A stretch of DNA of 5,618 nt from an uncultured Clostridia bacterium (lineage in GTDB: Bacteria; Bacillota; Clostridia; Monoglobales; Monoglobaceae): contig CAKSIW010000104.1 of assembly GCA_934463175.1 (NCBI GenBank), positions 1-5,618 on the forward strand, read 5' to 3'. The position numbers and the translations under genes were made by a program. The notes below the pieces were generated by a model. The model did not search any database. It was not told the origin of the DNA and worked only from the letters and a program-made list of their open reading frames with translations. Below are positions 3,824-5,618 of this stretch, piece after piece (positions within the stretch are counted from its first letter, which is position 1; every line of letters starts with the position of its first letter).

Positions 3824-5618
3824 GTGTTGAAGAAATTTTTAACGGCAGTACTTTGCACATTAATGCTGCTTGGAACTGCTGTGTTCGCAGCCGAACTGAA
3901 GGCGGGCGACACTGCCTACGTCACATACGGCGGCACCGTGAATGTTACAAAAACCCCCTCTTATTCAGGAGGTATAAGTGAGATCAGCAAGGGAACACGC
4001 GTGACGGTTCTGGAAGCTAATGTTATCGGAGAGGATAACAGAAAGTTTCATAAGATTCAGCTTTCGGACGGCACAGTCGGATATGTCCTTGCCTATACAT
4101 CGTCCCGGGAAACAACACCGATACTCGAAGCCGGCGCAACTGCCGAAAAAGAGCTGAACCAGCAATGGGCAGCTTCCGACACCGACAAATATCAGCACGC
4201 AATCGAGATGACGTTTCTTTCCGATTACATCTACGGCGGAAGCAAAACAACCGAGGGCAAGGAAAGGAATTTCTATGCCAAAGTGCCGACGGAATGGGTG
4301 AGACACGACCGCCCCGCTTCATTGCCGCTTGTCGGAATGGCTGTTGTGCATATCGGCGATGAAGGAAAAATGGGCTCGGTGAAAGCCTCGTTCTACCCCG
4401 GCACTCCGCCGATTAACTATCATTCCAGAAGACTTGATGAGCTCAAAGCAATCGGATATGACCCCCCGTTTGCAGAAAACAGCAGAACAGAAGCAAACGC
4501 AAACACTGCGTTTTATGCCACAGCAACGAGTGAATTTGAAGTTGTTGCCTATAACGAAAACTGGGTTGCAGTATGGAGCGAAGGCGGTGTTGACGAATCG
4601 CGCGGCACAATCAGACAGTGCGGTGAGAAGGACGGAACCGCTTTCACAAGCTGGAAGCCGGCTGTATATTTCCTTCCGAGAAAGAACTGCTATATTTTAG
4701 ACATTAACAACCAGGTGTCAACACCTCCGAAAATCGAGGCAGTGGGCAAGGCAACAGGTCTTTTGATGGTTAAGACCACTCCCGATAATACGGATTATGT
4801 GAAATCGGGCGTCATCAAAATCAATCAGTCGCTTCAGATTGTGGACGCAACACCGCAGAACGGTCATTACAAGATTTACTATAAAAAAGGTCTTTACTAT
4901 GTTGAAACAAAATATGTGAACATGCAGCTTGCAAACACCCAAAAACCGACCACTCAGTATAAAGCAATAGCAGCCGCTGACTGCAATATTTCCGACGGCT
5001 CTTCTGTTGTCGGGGCGGTTAAAAAGGGCGCGGCGATTGACGTCATTGCAAAGGACTATGACGGAACAAATTCAAAAATCTGGTTCAACTCAAAGGAATG
5101 CGTCATTCCGACAAGCAACCTCGATGAGTTCACCAAGACCCTGTCCGCAGCGGACACGGCAGTTCTCGGTACACCAATCGGCGTTCTGTCCGTGGATACC
5201 CCCTGGGGCGAATGGGGCGCACTGACCTATTCCCCCGAAGGAATTGAAAAGCTGAAAGCATTCCGTTTCGGATATATCAATGTTGACGAAAATATGATGA
5301 GCCAATACGTTGCATGGATTAGCTCAAACAACGGCGACATCAACAAAATACATGACAGAGAATGGGTGAACGTATACGGCATTGAAGAATTTTCGTTTGA
5401 CCGCGACGAAGATATGCGGAGCATTCCGGGAATCGACCCTGCCGATATAGATCCGTGGATTATAACAGGCAAAATCTACACCATTTACTATAACGGAGAG
5501 ATTCGCTATCTGGTTCACGAAGATGACGAGCATGACACCTTCACCTATTATCCCGGAAACGGATTCAGCAAAAACTCTGTTGCAAAAACGCAGACGGTTT
5601 GCTTAGACGGTTTAAAAT
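3824..5618 (+). CDS. Secreted multi-SH3-like-domain protein, 3'-truncated by the window edge
   Basis: The frame is open from GTG 3824 to the right edge, 598 codons without a stop. GTG 3824 is preferred because AGGAGG (3811-3816) lies 7 bases before it; TTG 3827 is the alternative. Residues 1-22 are a signal peptide (two Lys, hydrophobic core, VFA before the likely cut). Residues about 28-92 form a bacterial SH3-like domain (VNVTKTPSYSGGISEISKGT, later FHKIQLSDGTVGYV). Two more divergent SH3-like copies lie at about 312-369 (VKTTPD, HYKIYYKKGLYYVETKYV) and 379-433 (NISDGSSVVGAVKKG). A further possible one centres on W247 (NENWVAVWSEGG). Residues 100-225 and 435-598 (rich in W, Y, D, E) are unrecognised. 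Such SH3b domains usually bind cell-wall peptide or glycan, so an extracellular or wall-associated role is inferred. No catalytic domain is visible; one could lie beyond the edge. Base composition is less AT-rich than the left part, fitting host chromosome. Confidence 0.9.
   Translation, partial: MLKKFLTAVLCTLMLLGTAVFAAELKAGDTAYVTYGGTVNVTKTPSYSGGISEISKGTRVTVLEANVIGEDNRKFHKIQLSDGTVGYVLAYTSSRETTPILEAGATAEKELNQQWAASDTDKYQHAIEMTFLSDYIYGGSKTTEGKERNFYAKVPTEWVRHDRPASLPLVGMAVVHIGDEGKMGSVKASFYPGTPPINYHSRRLDELKAIGYDPPFAENSRTEANANTAFYATATSEFEVVAYNENWVAVWSEGGVDESRGTIRQCGEKDGTAFTSWKPAVYFLPRKNCYILDINNQVSTPPKIEAVGKATGLLMVKTTPDNTDYVKSGVIKINQSLQIVDATPQNGHYKIYYKKGLYYVETKYVNMQLANTQKPTTQYKAIAAADCNISDGSSVVGAVKKGAAIDVIAKDYDGTNSKIWFNSKECVIPTSNLDEFTKTLSAADTAVLGTPIGVLSVDTPWGEWGALTYSPEGIEKLKAFRFGYINVDENMMSQYVAWISSNNGDINKIHDREWVNVYGIEEFSFDRDEDMRSIPGIDPADIDPWIITGKIYTIYYNGEIRYLVHEDDEHDTFTYYPGNGFSKNSVAKTQTVCLDGLK

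Noticed and set aside
3965..4322. Two overlapping open minus-strand frames opposite the secreted-protein gene
   Set aside because: They are mirror frames of a long, well-supported plus-strand gene with a signal peptide and SH3-like domains.
1..5618. CRISPR array, rRNA gene or complete insertion sequence
   Set aside because: No regularly spaced repeats, no rRNA-like sequence and no transposase with flanking inverted repeats were seen.

Overview
The window looks like one end of an integrated mobile element joined to ordinary chromosome of a low-to-moderate GC Firmicute. The class Clostridia is most likely, and an Oscillospiraceae/Lachnospiraceae-like gut lineage is my guess. The evidence is strong AGGAGG-type ribosome binding sites, TTGACA/TATAAT promoters, CCA-encoding tRNA genes, a TnpX-like serine-recombinase remnant and a secreted SH3-domain protein. 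No ribosomal RNA gene is present, so the taxonomy is inference.

Left part, 1-1625: AT-rich, decaying accessory DNA. It holds an unknown Cys/His-rich coiled-coil protein (9-575), a fragment resembling the C-terminal tail of a small element-borne ImmA/IrrE-like protein (about 575-712), and a perfect 16-bp palindrome (717-732). An unknown membrane protein follows (784-1317). Its 3' end overlaps the start of a serine recombinase, of which only about the first 55 residues survive (1301-1477). Bases 1491-1625 carry no gene.

Middle part, 1626-3408: a compact functional module. A consensus sigma-A promoter overlaps a YefM-YoeB-style operator, a pair of TGTACA-like hexamers with centres 12 bp apart. 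It drives a yefM-like antitoxin, a yoeB-like toxin that overlaps it by 8 bases, and, 32 bases further on with no terminator between, a full-length tyrosine integrase with all its catalytic residues. An 11-bp tandem repeat covers the integrase stop codon, and a terminator hairpin follows.

Right part, 3409-5618: probably chromosome. Two tRNA genes on the minus strand, Thr(TGT) then Tyr(GTA), share one strong promoter (3617-3645). The tRNA-Tyr 3' end faces the integrase, as expected if the element used it as its attachment site; the other element end lies to the left, outside the window. A divergent promoter region with a perfect 10-bp inverted repeat leads to a long secreted protein with SH3-like domains that begins at GTG 3824 and runs off the right edge.

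The picture is an integrative element end in which a toxin-antitoxin pair shares a transcription unit with the integrase and could stabilise the element. The rest of the visible element is remnants and unknown proteins. I did not find a clearly new system. The points most worth checking are the TA-integrase transcription unit, the tandem repeat beside the attachment site, the Cys/His-rich protein and the domain make-up of the secreted protein.
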